A stretch of 41,201 nucleotides of DNA from a virus: IMG/VR virus record IMGVR_UViG_3300035698_017699, positions 1 through 41,201 of that record. One strand, given 5' to 3'. Both the position numbers and the translations under genes were made by a program. Within the stretch, counting starts at the first letter, position 1. Every line of letters starts with the position of its first letter. The notes beneath the pieces were generated by a model. The model was given only the letters and a program-made list of their open reading frames with translations. It searched no databases and was not told the DNA's origin. This document shows positions 21,605-30,353 of the stretch, in pieces.

Positions 21605-22564
21605 TTATTTAACTCTTATATTTGTAATTTGGATTTGAAATTCTTCAGCTCTATTTACTAATACAGTACATTCTGTAACCATAAATTTAATAGATGCTCC
21701 AGTTTTTGCTAAATCTGCTTTACCTAAACCATATAAGTCTTCCATGTAGATAACTGATTGTCATTGAGTACTTTCACAGACAATAAGAATATCTTCAACG
21801 GTATTACCTGCATAAGTAGCAGTATCTCCAGAAATTGCAAATGTGTTAATAAAAGGTAAATTACCCGCCATAGAAGCAAAGTTTTTAACTCTTAAACCTG
21901 TAGAAACTTCGTTTGTAGCATCAAGATTAACTCTAACATCACCAGAAAGTGAATCGTCAATAGCTCTTTGCATACCAAAACCAGTATATATAGCAGTTGG
22001 TCTTACTCCATAAGTAGTCATTATTAATTCAATACCTTGATTTAATAAATCTGGTCTAAAACCTAAAGCATTATTATTATCATCAACAACATTAGTAGTA
22101 ATACCTACTTTTAATCAATCAAATTGTAATGCTGAAACACCATCATCACCAGTGATTATAAATTGTTCCTCATCTTGAATTGTTTCTCTAATTGCAACCT
22201 CTAATTGTTCACTTTCTTGTTCTAAGAAAGTTTTACCAGCAGCAAGCATTTTATCTGTAATAGATTTAACTTTACCAAACTCTTTATAGATTGCACTTCT
22301 TCTAACATACCCAGTAGCATCTTCAGTTGGAGTTCAACCTTCAGCAAATGGAGAATTACCTACACCAAGTGTAGTCATAACATTCCATGAAGCGGCTAAA
22401 CCAGAACCAGTTTTTCTAGGAAGTCTGTCTCTAATTGGAGTTTCTTTTAAAGGAAGTCTATTAATAAATCCATCTAAATTTTCTCTAGTTAATATTGCAC
22501 CAGCTACATAAGTAGGAGTTTCTAATGTTTTTTCAACATTATTTAGTGTGTCTAATATACTCAT
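21605..22564 (-). CDS. Major capsid protein, HK97-fold (319 aa)
   Basis: The frame starts MSILDTLNNVEKTLETPT, then NRLPLKETPIRDRLPRKTG, a typical major capsid N-domain with the E-T-P-I-(R)-D block. The middle has IYKEFGKVKSITDKMLAAGK, EAIRETIQDEEQFIITGD, and PTAIYTGFGMQRAID, with the final IKFMVTECTVLVNRAEEF strand. This matches encapsulin-like HK97-fold capsid proteins. It has only about three TGA glycines against some two dozen GGN codons, unlike the fibre genes. Flanked by the protease-scaffold gene upstream and a terminator downstream. No signal or extra domain is seen. Confidence 0.9.
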
Positions 22565-22587
22565 TTTTGTGTATAATTAATTATAAA

Positions 22588-24543
22588 TTATTGTGCCGCA
22601 CCAAGTACAGCAGTTCTAGCACTAGCATAACTCATTTCTTTATTTTCATCCATTTTAGCAAGAATTAAATCTTCTTGAGATCTATCAGCATCTTTTTCCA
22701 TGTATCCTTTTTGAATACTAGTAGCAAAGCTTTTTCTATCCCCCGAAGTTTTTCAAATTACTTCAACAGTTTCAATAACAGTTTTTAGAGCACCCGCCAT
22801 TTTTTCCATTATTTCTTTGTCTTCATCTTGTTTTTTAACAGATTTACTTAATGACTCAGAATTAGCAGCAGAAATAGCATCAATTTTTTCATTCATAGAT
22901 TTCTCTAAGTTTGAAATCGATTCAGCAGTACTTTTTGTAGCAACTTCTACAGCAGAAGTTATTGCACCTAATAATGCTTCATCTATGCTAGCCTTTTTTT
23001 CTGTTGTATCAGCATTAGTATCTTCTACCTTAGGGGCATCTTCAACCACAACATCTTCTTCAATAATTTCTTCTTCAACATCTTCTTCATTATTTTCTTC
23101 TTTAATAACTTCTTTTTCTTCAACTACAACTTCTTTTTCTTCTTCTTTAACAACTTCTTTTTCTTCTTCTTTAACAACTTCTTTTTCTTCAACTTTTTCT
23201 TCAACTTTTTCCTCCTCAACAACTTCTTCAGTATTTTTAACAACCTCTAATTTTGCTAAATCATCAGTATATTTAGCAATCAATATTTTTAATTCAGCTT
23301 CATTCATAGTTTTATTACTATTAGTTTTTAAAATATCTCTATCAATTAAGACAGAATAAGCTTTCGCTAATTTATTAATTTCCACATCTGATAGATCATT
23401 TCCATCATATTGCGGTCTAGAACTTTTATCAACCTTATATTTAATACAACTTTTCATAAGATCAACTTCATCATTCGTTATCTCCCTAGCAGAGCTTTCT
23501 TTCAGTTCAAAGTTTTTTGAAGTAGAAAGTAATTGTTTATAAGCTGCATAAAGAAACTCCATCGCCCAATTTCTTTCTTGAGCATTAATCCGAGAATATT
23601 CTCATTTAGCCAATCTATACATAGAATAAATAATCCAGTCTTTTCTTAATTTTAAATTTATGTCCATATATGGTATAAGTCTAGAATCAGAACTTAGTGG
23701 TAAAAAACTATAATCTGGCAAATTCATCATTGATTCCCAATCTAGTCACACTGGTTCCTTAATTTCGTCAGCACCAATTACGGAATAAATTCTGTAAATC
23801 ATGCCTACAATCTTATAATCTAAGTATTTTAATTCAGACATAGAATAAGATTCATAACATTCAGAAGTCTCGTCCCGATCAGATTTAACTGTTTTAGCTT
23901 CACCTATTCATTTTATAAAAATACCATTATTAGCGGTTATCGTAGATTGTATTAATTCTTCAATTTCACTAATAGCTTTCACGTAAGTATCACTAGCTTT
24001 TTTTGCACCTTCATTTAAACTTATAGCTGCCAAAGTTTCTTTTTTTTCTTTTATATTAAAAGATTTAGCTAGACTTAAAGTTGCATTGTAGTTGGCTGGA
24101 TTTTTTACAACAGAGATTTCCTTTAGTATAATATCAGTATACACCTTTATGGATTTTCATAGTTCTGTATTAAATTCGCTTATAGCGTCTAAAACCATTC
24201 ATCCAACAGATAAGGCTATCTCAAATCACTTATTAAGTAATACTTCAATATCTTTTCACATAGATAAATCTAAATCTATTTCTCATTTTACAAAAACTTT
24301 TCAATCTTCTGTAAAATCCGCCTCTTTCCATATTCATATTTCTGAGAAGATATTATCTCCATGCTCTACCTTAATTGGTATTCATCACATATTCACTGAG
24401 TCGTGCATACCCTTTATGGCTTCATCAGAAAATCTTTCTGAATCTCTATCCAAAGTATTGTCTGTAGCAATTCCTTCTATTTTTAGGACATTAGAATTTT
24501 TGTCTACATACGACTTAGTTACTGGTATATTAAGTTTAAACAT
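22588..24543 (-). CDS. Fused prohead protease and scaffold (651 aa)
   Basis: Residues 1-160 have the caudovirus prohead protease pattern: MFKLNIPVTKSYVD, GIATDNTLDRDSERF, a VEHGD block with H61, FEIALSVGG with S112, and KEISVVKNPAN. H61 and S112 are the likely catalytic pair, as in the HK97 gp4/U35 group. A helical middle (about 170-430) leads into a long Glu/Lys/Val low-complexity stretch (about 440-505), then coiled coil (ESISNLEKSMNEKIDAIS) and a GKTSGDRKSF segment. Protease-scaffold fusions occur in several phages; the scaffold part directs capsid assembly and is then cleaved. The gene is directly upstream of the capsid protein. TGA glycines split it in the standard code. Confidence 0.82.
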
Positions 24544-24565
24544 TTAGTAGTTTATTAAAAAATAA

Positions 24566-24586
24566 AACCAACCTTGATGATTGGTT
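24566..24586 (-). terminator. Terminator after the Com-like gene
   Basis: AACCAA and TTGGTT pair around a 9-base loop. On the minus strand the stem is followed by TTATTTTTTAATAA. It lies about 50 bases after the Com-like stop and before the protease start. Confidence 0.6.
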
Positions 24587-24636
24587 CTCTTGGAACTCTA
24601 ATATATGTGTCCTGTAAAAAGACTAGCACAAGTATT

Positions 24637-25038
24637 TTAAAAAGTCAAACTTTTTATTTTGCTAAGTAGGTTTTCTTGTACCCTATGTGGTAATGTCTTG
24701 TATGACATATCATATAAATTCTTCATTTTAAATGCGTGTACTTCTTTACAGTGAGTGCATTTAATCTCAACTATTAATCAATATCATAGTCATCTACATA
24801 ATAATCTTTTACAATTAGGACATCTTAAGTCTCTAGAAAAGCTCTGAAATTGTACTCCCTTTAAACCCTCATCATTACTTTTTCTTGTAGGTCATACATA
24901 AATTGTTTGCCTAGACTTTCTATCAAGTATCTCTATATGTCATTTTCAGACAGCTCTGCACAACAAATTTTTATTAACAGGATGTCTAAACTCTTTTAAT
25001 GTAACTTTTGGATTTAATTCTATGGTATAATTATTCAT
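24637..25038 (-). CDS. Com-like zinc-ribbon protein (133 aa)
   Basis: Residues 70-105 carry LRCPNCKRLLCRG, then IVEIKCTHCKEVHAFK: two C-P/T-x-C pairs spaced as in Mu Com, the small zinc protein that activates translation of the Mom DNA modification enzyme. Residues 1-65 are an extra N-terminal part (YTIELNPKVTLKEFRHP, KSRQTIYVGPTRK). Com-like ribbons are also found alone beside portal and capsid genes, so a Mom link is not shown. It lies four bases downstream of the portal stop. If a Mom-type enzyme exists it is outside the window. Zinc binding is near certain, the regulatory role is inference. Confidence 0.65.
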
Positions 25039-25041
25039 TTT

Positions 25042-26400
25042 TTATTCATCATCATTTAAAGGTTTCTTTTTGTTACTATCAATTTTTGGTTTTGGTACTT
25101 TTTTCTCTGGTTTTACTACCTGAGCTGGAGGAGTAATTTTTTCTATAGGATATCAGTCTCTTTCTTGGACATATTGAGGAGCATATATACCGTTTGCTAT
25201 ATTTAGCTCATCTGTTTCAGCTAAAACTAATGAATCAGCAAGAGTATCTATATCAATAAATGCAAATTCTATCTTTTTATATCCATCTGTATCTCACATT
25301 TTTCTAATTATACCTCTTGTGAAATATTCTTCTATTAATCTTTTCATAGATTTAACTCATCTAGCGTTTGACATAGAAGCATGAACTTCAGCAGTACTCC
25401 TATTAAGATCAACATCTATATTTGCATCTTGGGCAGTTAATCAATAAGTAGCAAGTTTTATTCTAGATAACCACTCAATATATTGGCTAAATTGCATATC
25501 TTTATTAGATTTTTGGAAAGGAGTATACTTTCTATCAGCTCAACTTCACCACATAAACTTCATCGCCTCAGTGTTTCAAATAACTGTAGCATTCCAAGTA
25601 GCCATTACTCATGTAGCTTCTTCCTCAGTTATATCTCCTAAATCTAATAATCAAGCTGGAACATTATTAGAAGAAAATGTTTTCATATTATACATTTCAG
25701 CCTCCATACTAGCTTGCACTTGCATCATTATACTCTCTATCGGAGATAATCAATATCAATATAATTCTAAACTATTTTGAGGATTAGCCATTATATATAT
25801 TAGTTCATCTCTAGTAAAATTTGCTACATCTTTGTCTGATACAAATTGTTTATATGCTGTAGGGCCTGGTGCATTTCAATAATTATCCACAACAGGACGT
25901 ATAGTAGCTGCATCTACAGAATTTAGTTGAACTATCTTTTTTCAGTCTTTACTTCTAACTATTTCTATAGCTCAGGCATCTAATGTTAATATGTCTTCTA
26001 TTACTCTATCTAATAACATTCTCATATTTTCGTCATTTTCATTCATGTCTTCAAATAACAAATATGCTTCTTCAATCTCAGCTGCATATTTGTCTTCTGC
26101 TTTTTTATCTTTTTTATACCTATCTTTTACTTTTATTTGCCACTTACTTTGTGACACTGTCTTTTTTATAACATTGATACATATTCTTATTATAGCATCG
26201 GATAATGCGACTCTTCTTAGAACTGCAAAAGAGATAACTGAGGGTTTCCTTAGTCAATCTTTTTTCTTGCTAATCATTTTTTGTTTAACGTCATCTAAAG
26301 CAAGAGCTTTCATTCTACCTTCTTTCTCTTTTTTACCTATTGCTATAAGAGTATTAACTCAAATCTTATCAGATTTCTTTTTCTTATATTTTTTGCTCAT
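25042..26400 (-). CDS. Portal protein (452 aa)
   Basis: Visible portal features: ISFAVLRRVALSDAIIRICI near residue 60, the LDRVIEDILTLDAGAIEIVR block near 135, VDAATIRPVVDNYGN, and ADRKYTPFQKSNKDMQFSQY followed by RIKLATYGLTAQDANI, as in PBSX/HK97-type portals. The C-terminus is Lys/Pro rich (PAQVVKPEKKVPKPKID). Portals form the dodecameric DNA gate. Length is usual. The start ATG at 26400 opens MSKKYKKKKSDKIGV. It precedes the Com-like and protease genes, the standard head order. About seven to ten TGA glycines. Confidence 0.9.
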
Positions 26401-26471
26401 TTAAAAAGGTGTAAAATAATATTACTATTAATATAATAATAATATTACTTATTCAGAAATTAAATGCAAAT

Positions 26472-26515
26472 AAAAAAGCATTATACTATAAATACAACGC
26501 TTTTTATATACACTT
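26472..26515 (-). terminator. Long-loop terminator upstream of the portal gene
   Basis: AAAAAAGC and GCTTTTT(A) pair around a 29-base loop. On the minus strand the stem ends in a T run (GCTTTTTTATT). It sits just after the stop of the small membrane protein (26529), so the portal operon may have its own start signal in the AT-rich 26401-26470. Confidence 0.5.
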
Positions 26516-26528
26516 TATATACGGATTA

Positions 26529-26660
26529 TTATGGTAAATTAACAGCTATAATAAAGAAAAAAGACCATGTTAATATTCCTTTATTAGTATAAGTGTTAGG
26601 GTCTGTAAAAAAGAATGTGATAAATAATATCAACGCTAATATATTTTTAAAAGATTCCAT
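26529..26660 (-). CDS. Small membrane protein (43 aa)
   Basis: MESFKNILALILFITFFF starts with a strong hydrophobic segment, followed by a polar turn (TDPNTYTNKG) and a second hydrophobic segment (TWSFFFIIAVNLP). It has no TGA and no recognised family. Two-segment membrane proteins of this size next to terminase can be holins, but there is no endolysin nearby to support that. The AAATTATG start context matches other genes in the window. Confidence 0.55.
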   Translation of the reverse strand: MESFKNILALILFITFFFTDPNTYTNKGILTWSFFFIIAVNLP

Positions 26661-26670
26661 AATTTTATAA

Positions 26671-26868
26671 TTATCTAAATAAACTTGTTATTAATCATTT
26701 TAAACTAAAGGTAGTTTTATGATATATTTTGTTATAATTTTGTTTTTTCATATTAGTCGTAGCTCAATATGGAGTTTTAAATCCTACATTGTGTGCAAAA
26801 AATCTTCTTGGAGAAAATCTAGCTTTAGCCATTCATTTCAATGATGGTGTTCTAAATCAAATATTCAT
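26671..26868 (-). CDS. Small basic protein, conserved-looking (65 aa)
   Basis: The frame reads MNIGFRTPSLKGMAKARFSP, RRFFAHNVGFKTPYG and ends in a TTFSLKGLITSLFR tail. It is rich in Arg, Lys and aromatic residues, with an YNKIYHKTTF segment recalling small basic proteins of Firmicutes elements (x-K-A-x-Y-N-K-V-Y-x-K-T-T-F), whose role I do not know. Four glycines are TGA, so it is invisible under the standard code. It lies between terminase and the small membrane protein. Confidence 0.6.
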
Positions 26869-26933
26869 AATATAATATAATTAATTAATATAATAGTATT
26901 ATATTCTTTTTATTATGAAAGTCAAATCTTTTT

Positions 26934-29792
26934 TTAAAATAAACTTATACTATTTTTTTCTTCTATAGCTCTTTGTAAAACTTCTATCTTATAATCCATT
27001 TCCATTTGTTTTTCTACTTGCTTTTTTAATCTTTCATAATATTTTTCTTTTTCCCTTATGGCTCTATGATGAGCTAATGCTGGACTCTCGTCTTCATCTT
27101 TAGCTATTAAATTTTGCATTGATATAGAACTTTTTGGAGTATGTTCTACTATATTAGCACAAACTCAAGCCAAAGCATCTGCTACATCTTTACTATTATG
27201 TACAAATACTCCACTAGCTAAAGCAAAGTTCTCTGTATTAGGTACAGTTATGTCGTATACTTTTATAGGAACTTTAAGAATTAATTTTTTAATACTTAAT
27301 ATCTTGTGGTTATGATAACTTTCTACTGTATTTAATTTTCCTCTTCTTTTAGCTTTTTGATAATGCATTCAACATAATCATTTTGCAGAGTGCCTGTTTT
27401 TACATCAATCTATATTACATTTTTTATTTTTTTCTCCATAAACTCAGTCTTCCCATAATTTTTTCATTTTATTAGAGTGTTTTTCTGTATGGTTTAATTT
27501 TATATATCATTCTTTCATTTGTTTTTTTCTAACTTCCCAAAATTCTTTTCAATGATGACTAGCATGTTCTTTTTGTGACATTATTTCTAAATTACCTCTA
27601 GAATTATTTCTTTTATTAAGGTCTTTGTGATGTACTATTTTATTTTTAGGTAGTCATACAGCTAATTTATGAGTTAATACTCTTTTTTTTCTAATAGGAC
27701 ACCGAACTCTTTCATATTCCGCATATCATCATTTAAAGCTAACACTTCTATATAATGGCATTATACTTATTTCTTGTGTTAAGTTTTGAGCCTGAACCCA
27801 ATCTCAATCTATTGTCATAAATAAATGTTCTGGTGTACATTTTATTACTGAATAATTATCTAATAATATTTCTACTAATTCTTTTGTTTCTTTTGTAACT
27901 CTACAGTTTTTACCTCACTGAATAGAGACTCAGCTTTTATCAATACTATAAACATCAAAATGTTTTCTGTTAACCAATTCTTCCATTGTAGGACAAGTTC
28001 AATCAGCTAATGCTATCCTAGTATCTCAAGTAAAACAACCAGATGGTGGATGATCTACCTTTGTTCATTTAATTAACTCTAATTGTTTTAATTCCCTTTC
28101 TAACACAGCATCATATGGTATTTCTATCCTATCTTCATATATAGCTGCTTTTACAATATCATAAGGTCAGGTGTCTTTATCCACTGAAACATAATCTGTT
28201 CTAAATCATTTCTTCTCTATTATTTGTCTGAAATCTTTGCTCGCATACTGATCAAATGTCACTAGCTTAATTGCATATCACCTATCTTTTAAATCATAAA
28301 TTCTTTGCCTTACCTCTGAAAGATCCACTTCTCCTGTGTCTTCTGTTATTCAAATTCTTTCTGTTAAGTCAATAACAAAACTCATCCTATACTCATTTAT
28401 TGTTTCGTCCTTAATCCATCATCAGAAGTGGCCCATGCAAAATCAAGCATGATCTCATTTTCAATCTCTATTAAATCATATATCTATATGAATAAAATAA
28501 GGAATTCTTTGTGGTCTAAGTTTAAATTTATACTGTCATGGTGATATTACTGGATTTTCAATAGACATATCAAACATATCTGTTACTTTTTTTGGGTTTG
28601 AGAAAAATCAAGATATTGATGCAGATGGAGTAGCTCAAAAATCTCTTTTAGCTTTCTCGGGGTTTTGCTGAAAAGATACAAGGAAATCTCATGGAATCTC
28701 CCGAACATCATAATCAATTGTAATTGGTCATCAATCAATATAGTTTATATTCCTGCCTTCTTTTTCAAGTTTTTTTGGATTTCATCAAATAATTATTTCA
28801 CCTCTTCTAATATCAAAGTAAAACTTGCCCTCCATATCAAGATTTTTTTCATTTTTAGCCTTCCATGTTGGTAGTTGGATAGAATATATTCAAGGATATT
28901 TTTTTCTTCAAGAAGCAGTAACTTCTCTACTTCTTCAAATCATTTCTGTGATGAAATCTCACTCATATCTAGGAGAAGATATTGCCATTATTAGTCAGTT
29001 TCATTTTCAGAATCTAGAAATAATTCTGGCTTGTAGCGAATCAAATATATCTTTTGCAACACTTTGCTCATCATTATCTAAATAGAAAGCGGCTTCATCT
29101 AAAACCGCACAAAAAATATTAAATCATAATGGTGTAGTAGCTTTTGAGTTTCATGAGGTTAATAATACTTTTTCTTTTTTAAACCTTATTGAAGTTTGTT
29201 GAACATCAGGATTAAATTGCATAAAAAAAGGACTTCAATCATATCCGTCAGAACCATATATAAATGCTTTTATACCCGCAAAAACTACTTCTAAAGCTTG
29301 CGTAGAAGTAACTCACATATTCATAATAGTAATTGGCTTATCAGCTACTACATCATATGTCTTATGAGGGTCTCTTAAACACAAAAGATGGTGTGCCCAA
29401 TAAGCTACCATTATTTGAGATGAGAAAGATTTACCAGATCAAATACCCGCTAATTCCACAGCTTGAACATAAGCCCCTTCTATAATATCTCTACATATTT
29501 TTCTTACTTGTGGATATATTCCTTCTCAGTTTCTAGTTTTTTTACCAAGATAATGAGGGTCATTAAGAAATGTGTCCAGTGACACTTTTGGCATTCTCCA
29601 CTTTACTGGATCATATAACCACTCATATATGTGGAAAAAATCTGTTTTATTAACAGCATGTTTTAATGCTTCATTTATCATCAGCTGCATTTGTTCAGAA
29701 AAACAATCTACAGCATTCATTAGCTCTTCAATAAATATGTTTTCATCAAATTGCTCTAAATTTTTTGGTAAATCGGAATCCTTAAACCTCAT
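26934..29792 (-). CDS. terL: Large terminase subunit interrupted by an HNH intein (952 aa; 671 aa after splicing)
   Basis: ATPase motifs: Walker A A-G-I-G-S-G-K-S (residues 115-122, G118 by TGA) and Walker B AVLDEA with D232-E233. Nuclease motifs: HIDIG (D437), VTFDQYA (D514) and, after the intein, SKDVADALAG (D869/D872). The intein fills residues 586-866 and splits G585 from S867. Spliced product would be 671 residues, long for the family because of an 80-residue charged, helical C-terminal tail (KEKYYERLKKQVEKQ). TerL packages DNA through the portal and cuts it. Until the intein leaves, the last nuclease motif is separated by 281 residues. The start at 29792 is MRFKDSDLPKNLEQFD. Confidence 0.95.
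27195..28037 (-). mobile_element. Intein with HNH homing endonuclease in TerL (281 aa)
   Basis: Block A is CFTGDTRIALADGT, block B VIKCTPEHLFMT (T-x-x-H), block F KVYDITVPNTENFALAS, and block G GVFVHN followed by Ser. This is the standard Cys1...His-Asn | Ser+1 splicing set. An HNH domain sits in the middle with IVHHKDLNKRNN and NLEIMSQKEHASHH, and a further CNIDGCKNRHSAKGLCGMHY zinc knuckle occurs after it. HNH inteins are homing elements that copy themselves into intein-free terminases. All key splicing residues are present, so splicing should work. It uses TGA glycines (FTG, DG), showing it is adapted to code 25. Confidence 0.93.
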
Positions 29793-29859
29793 AATATATA
29801 TGTTAATTATTTTTCTTAATCATACCTATTTGAAACATAAATGCAAAAAAATAATTATA

Positions 29860-29949
29860 CTATATTTTTTTTCTAATTATTTTATTAGGTCTTTTATAGT
29901 CTGGACGTTTTTTTAATCACCTTTTACTTGGTAATAATTCTATTCACAT
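29860..29949 (-). CDS. Very small basic ORF overlapping a zinc-finger gene (29 aa)
   Basis: ATG-TGA-ATA opens MGIELLPSKRGLKKRPDYKR and ends with a Lys/Arg-rich tail before TAG. It overlaps the end of the zinc-finger gene by ten bases. The length is too short for certainty; the basic composition and in-frame TGA glycines fit other genes here. Confidence 0.3.
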
Positions 29950-30353
29950 TTTAATATTGTTAGTGGTAATCTAATTTTTTGTGAATTAAGTTTTTTATCC
30001 CTTCTCTTTTTCCAGTTTTCATGTGTGCGTATAGAATGTTTTTTCTTTTTACCTGGTTCTAAATTTTTATAATATTCTCTTGCATATTCGGCTATTTTTT
30101 CCTTATTGTTTGCTGTATATATTCTTCTCTTACTTTTTAATAGTTGATTAGCTTTATTATCTATAATTCTATTATTCCTGCCTATTAAATTAAAACAAAT
30201 TCTACATTTTGATTTATAGCTTTTTATTCCACTTTTAGCATATCAATTACTTGGAAAATCAGAAACGACTCTATCGCAACCACAATTAGTACACTTTTTA
30301 TAAGGTTTTCATTTATATTCAAATATTTTACTTCTTGGTTTTTTATCTTTCAT
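29940..30353 (-). CDS. Zinc-finger protein, homing-endonuclease-like ribbon (137 aa)
   Basis: The protein has C-T-N-C-G-C near residue 21 and S-K-C-R-I-C near residue 49, the paired ribbon seen in HNH/EndoVII-type phage proteins (C-x-x-C, F-x-x-x-x-x-x-x-G, C-x-x-C). No catalytic H-N-H is visible, so it may be a DNA-binding accessory or a decayed endonuclease. The rest is basic (RNNRIIDNKANQLLKSKRR, KKKKHSIRTHENWKKRR). Its ATG overlaps the C5 methyltransferase stop by 11 bases. Confidence 0.65.

Noticed and set aside
22817-23359. Plus-strand open frame of 180 residues, Ser/Thr/Phe rich
   Set aside because: It is the reverse of the GAA/AAA-rich coiled region of the protease-scaffold gene; reversal gives TTC/TTT and TCT runs.
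26529-26660. Holin call for the small membrane protein
   Set aside because: Two hydrophobic segments alone do not show it, and no endolysin or spanin is nearby.
26934-29792. UGA = Trp (code 4)
   Set aside because: A Trp in the P-loop (GIWSGKS) and in motif I of the methyltransferase would abolish function, and TGG already supplies Trp at expected places.
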